NCBI GenBank assembly: GCA_002317225.1
Contig: DCIW01000157.1
Span: 1-14,799 of the forward strand
Source of the DNA: Prevotellaceae bacterium UBA1716
Lineage (GTDB): Bacteria; Bacteroidota; Bacteroidia; Bacteroidales; Bacteroidaceae
DNA length: 14,799 bases
Direction: 5' to 3'
The notes beneath the pieces are model-generated. The model ran no database searches. It had not been told where the DNA came from and worked only from the letters and a program-made list of their open reading frames with translations. Both the position numbers and the translations under genes were made by a program. Positions within the stretch are counted from its first letter, which is position 1; each line of letters begins with the position of its first letter. Positions 13,646-14,799 of this stretch are shown here, in pieces.

Positions 13646-14185
13646 ATGGTAAAGGTATTCGATACAAAGCATAAATTTAGTACGATTTTTGATGCGTTGT
13701 TCTATATAACAATGCTCGCATTCTCAATCATAATATTTGTGAAGTCATTTACAGATTGGGATATGGGGAAAATATGGAACTACCTCTTGGGGATAATAAT
13801 GTTTCTTGTAATTTTGTTGTTGCTTCACCTAATCTATGTGAGATATCATTACTATATGAATATCACGGCAAAGCATGTACCAGTTGTGAGCTTTGATGAC
13901 GAGACCTTCACGTTCGTTAATTTCAAAAACTGCGAGCAGATAACTTGCAAATGGGAGGAGATAGAAGATTTCAAAATGCTTTCGGGAAATGCTGGTGCAT
14001 TTATAGTTGTACAAATGAAGGACAAGAAGTACAACAGCAAATTTCACCTTCTTTCCAAGCATCCGTATTTCAAGGCAGACCACCTCGATCACTTCTATAT
14101 ATCACTTTATAAATTTATCAAGAGCATGCACAAGGGAACTACCTCAGAGGATATGTTCTACACATTAGTTCGCAAGGATAAGTGA
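13646..14185 (+). CDS. Small two-TM membrane protein with a possible PH-like (STM3941-like) domain
   Basis: From ATG 13646 the protein has 179 residues. Two hydrophobic segments (about residues 18-37, DALFYITMLAFSIIIFVKSF, and 43-66, IWNYLLGIIMFLVILLLLHLIYV) are followed by a soluble domain of about 110 residues. That domain has a strand-rich pattern (VPVVSFDDETFTFVN, CKWEEIEDFKML, AFIVVQMKD) and a helical end (YISLYKFIKSMHK). This two-TM plus PH-like layout resembles the STM3941/YcxB-like membrane families, with ITCKWEEIEDF matching the usual 'W.dI..i' motif, but I cannot assign a family firmly. The gene is AT-rich compared with the glycan genes. It is isolated, with its own promoter, between arrays of TGTGAC (left) and GTCACA (right). 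Its function is unknown. Confidence 0.83.
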   Translation: MVKVFDTKHKFSTIFDALFYITMLAFSIIIFVKSFTDWDMGKIWNYLLGIIMFLVILLLLHLIYVRYHYYMNITAKHVPVVSFDDETFTFVNFKNCEQITCKWEEIEDFKMLSGNAGAFIVVQMKDKKYNSKFHLLSKHPYFKADHLDHFYISLYKFIKSMHKGTTSEDMFYTLVRKDK

Positions 14186-14239
14186 ATCCCCCCCGTTCTT
14201 TCTATCGAAAGCGTCGCAAGCGAACGACAAGAGGGGGAT
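14186..14239. repeat. GC-rich inverted repeat just after the small membrane gene
   Basis: ATCCCCC (14186-14192) and GGGGGAT (14233-14239) form a perfect 7-bp stem. An internal GTCGCAAGCGAACGAC stretch can fold on itself. It starts at the base following the stop codon and might serve as a 3' end structure, although no T tract follows. Confidence 0.45.
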
Positions 14240-14277
14240 GAGCCTGGCGAGTAGCAAACAGGGAGAAAAAAACACTT

Positions 14278-14359
14278 AAGAGTTTTCATCAAATCTCTTG
14301 GGTGTTTTTATTAAATCATTTAAATGTTTTTGCCAAATCTTCTAAGAGTTTTTAAGTGG
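14278..14359 (+). repeat. 3.5 tandem copies of a 22-bp iteron-like repeat
   Basis: Units start at 14278, 14300, 14322 and 14344 (the last is partial, to about 14359), with an exact 22-nt period. Each has GTTTTT or GTTTTC near its start and AAATC at unit positions 14-18. The block is also bounded by CACTTAA (14273-14279) and its reverse complement TTAAGTG (14352-14358). Confidence 0.75.
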
Positions 14360-14373
14360 TGCGAATTATTTTG

Positions 14374-14397
14374 GTCACAAATGTCACAAATGTCACA
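14374..14397 (-). repeat. Three GTCACA copies in 9-bp tandem
   Basis: GTCACA begins at 14374, 14383 and 14392, with AAAT-type spacers giving a GTCACAAAT 9-mer repeat. On the minus strand they read TGTGAC, opposite in orientation to the cluster at 13421-13532. Confidence 0.8.
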
Positions 14398-14533
14398 CCC
14401 CCTTTTTCGTTTTTATTTTTTTAATGTCGCCTATATATATATATTATTACATAGTAATATTCATACATAGGTATGGATATACATAGGATAGTTATACCTA
14501 TAGGCAGAGAATGTCCGAAATAAAAAAAGGGGG
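14398..14533. repeat. 10-bp inverted repeat CCCCCTTTTT/AAAAAGGGGG around an AT-rich centre
   Basis: CCCCCTTTTT at 14398-14407 and AAAAAGGGGG at 14524-14533 are perfect complements. Outside them lie GTCACA (14392) on the left and TGTGAC (14544) on the right, so the whole block is roughly symmetric about 14466. A second dyad lies at 14467-14474/14494-14501. Confidence 0.65.
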
Positions 14534-14543
14534 TATATTTTAG

Positions 14544-14565
14544 TGTGACGTAACATATATGTGAC
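14544..14565 (+). repeat. Two TGTGAC copies
   Basis: TGTGAC occurs at 14544 and 14560, followed by G/A-rich sequence, in the same orientation as the cluster left of the small membrane gene. Confidence 0.7.
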
Positions 14566-14644
14566 AAAACACAGAAAATACACCTATAATATCGATATAT
14601 GTTACGTTGTATATATATGAATATCAGTACATTACAAGCAGAAT

Positions 14645-14747
14645 GTCACATGGTTTCACATATTGTCACATAATAATTTTATGTGTGTTATTTGTTTTGT
14701 GTTAATATTCAATGAGTTACGCATGATAACATCACATAAACGTCACA
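14645..14747 (-). repeat. Three GTCACA copies plus two near matches
   Basis: GTCACA occurs at 14645, 14665 and 14742. TTCACA at 14655 makes a 10-nt-period triplet with the first two, and ATCACA lies at 14731, 11 nt before the last. Spacing of 10-11 nt places the sites on one helical face. Confidence 0.72.
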
Positions 14748-14799
14748 CATTACAAATCCTATATCTAAAACAATTTGTATCCGTCTCCGGGTTGACCCT

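Larger units (their letters stand above)
14186..14799. other. 614-nt non-coding, repeat-dense AT-rich region
   Basis: No convincing reading frame is present on either strand. The stretch holds, in order, a GC-rich inverted repeat, 3.5 tandem 22-bp repeats, three GTCACAAAT-type 9-mers, a 10-bp dyad around an AT-rich centre with TATATATATATATTATTA sequence and a second dyad (ATAGGTAT at 14467, ATACCTAT at 14494), and further TGTGAC/GTCACA copies up to 14747. The architecture resembles an iteron-bearing replication or integration site, or the regulatory region of a gene beyond the right edge. Either reading is inference. Confidence 0.7.

Noticed and set aside
9615..14213. Shared 9-mer CGCTTTCGA (9615-9623) and its reverse complement (14205-14213) in two GC-rich intergenic stretches
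   Set aside because: The match does not extend convincingly beyond 9-10 bases, so relatedness of the two stretches cannot be claimed from this alone.
14278..14359. Possible CRISPR array
   Set aside because: The 22-bp units are directly tandem without unique spacers, and no cas genes are visible. Iteron-like repeat is the better description.

Overview
This window looks like a chromosomal segment from a member of the Bacteroidales, most likely Prevotella or a close relative. The main evidence is the repeated presence of the Bacteroidetes sigma-type -7 element (TAnnTTTGC) upstream of genes on both strands, with a TTG/TTTG about 20 nt further up in the best cases. Start codons mostly lack Shine-Dalgarno sequences, and the AlaRS and LemA proteins read like Bacteroidales versions. 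This is inferred from sequence style; no database search was made.

Layout. (1) 1-749, minus: the start of a membrane-anchored hypothetical protein that continues off the left edge. (2) 849-2360, plus: a RecD-like superfamily 1 helicase, divergent from gene 1. (3) 2455-3027, plus: a two-gene DUF4160/DUF2442 cassette with its own strong promoter. (4) 3144-5759, minus: alaS, with a clear terminator and a repeat-rich leader. (5) 6040-7730, plus: lemA and an HtpX-like M48 protease, separated by a hairpin of heptamer repeats. (6) 7855-13405: a surface-glycan locus made of a GT2 (+), a GT2 and a GT-B/GT4-like enzyme (both -), and a Wzx-type flippase (+) overlapped by a third GT2 (+). (7) 13406-14799: an AT-rich region with one small two-TM protein, embedded in repeated TGTGAC/GTCACA motifs, 22-bp iteron-like tandem repeats and inverted repeats. 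No gene is visible in the last 614 nt.

How the genes fit together. The glycosyltransferases are expected to build a lipid-linked oligosaccharide on the cytoplasmic face, and the flippase to move it across the inner membrane. No polymerase, ligase or nucleotide-sugar gene is in the window, so this is part of a locus or a short one. LemA and the M48 protease form a commonly paired membrane module. DUF4160/DUF2442 resembles a small accessory, toxin-antitoxin-like pair of unknown action.

The most unusual content is non-coding. Four intergenic regions carry runs of 7-bp tandem repeats. A 34-bp GC-rich inverted repeat pair follows the protease gene, and its right copy encodes the N-terminus of the adjacent glycosyltransferase. 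The right end carries twelve TGTGAC/GTCACA hexamers plus 3.5 copies of a 22-bp repeat, which is the best candidate here for an undescribed replication, recombination or regulatory site.
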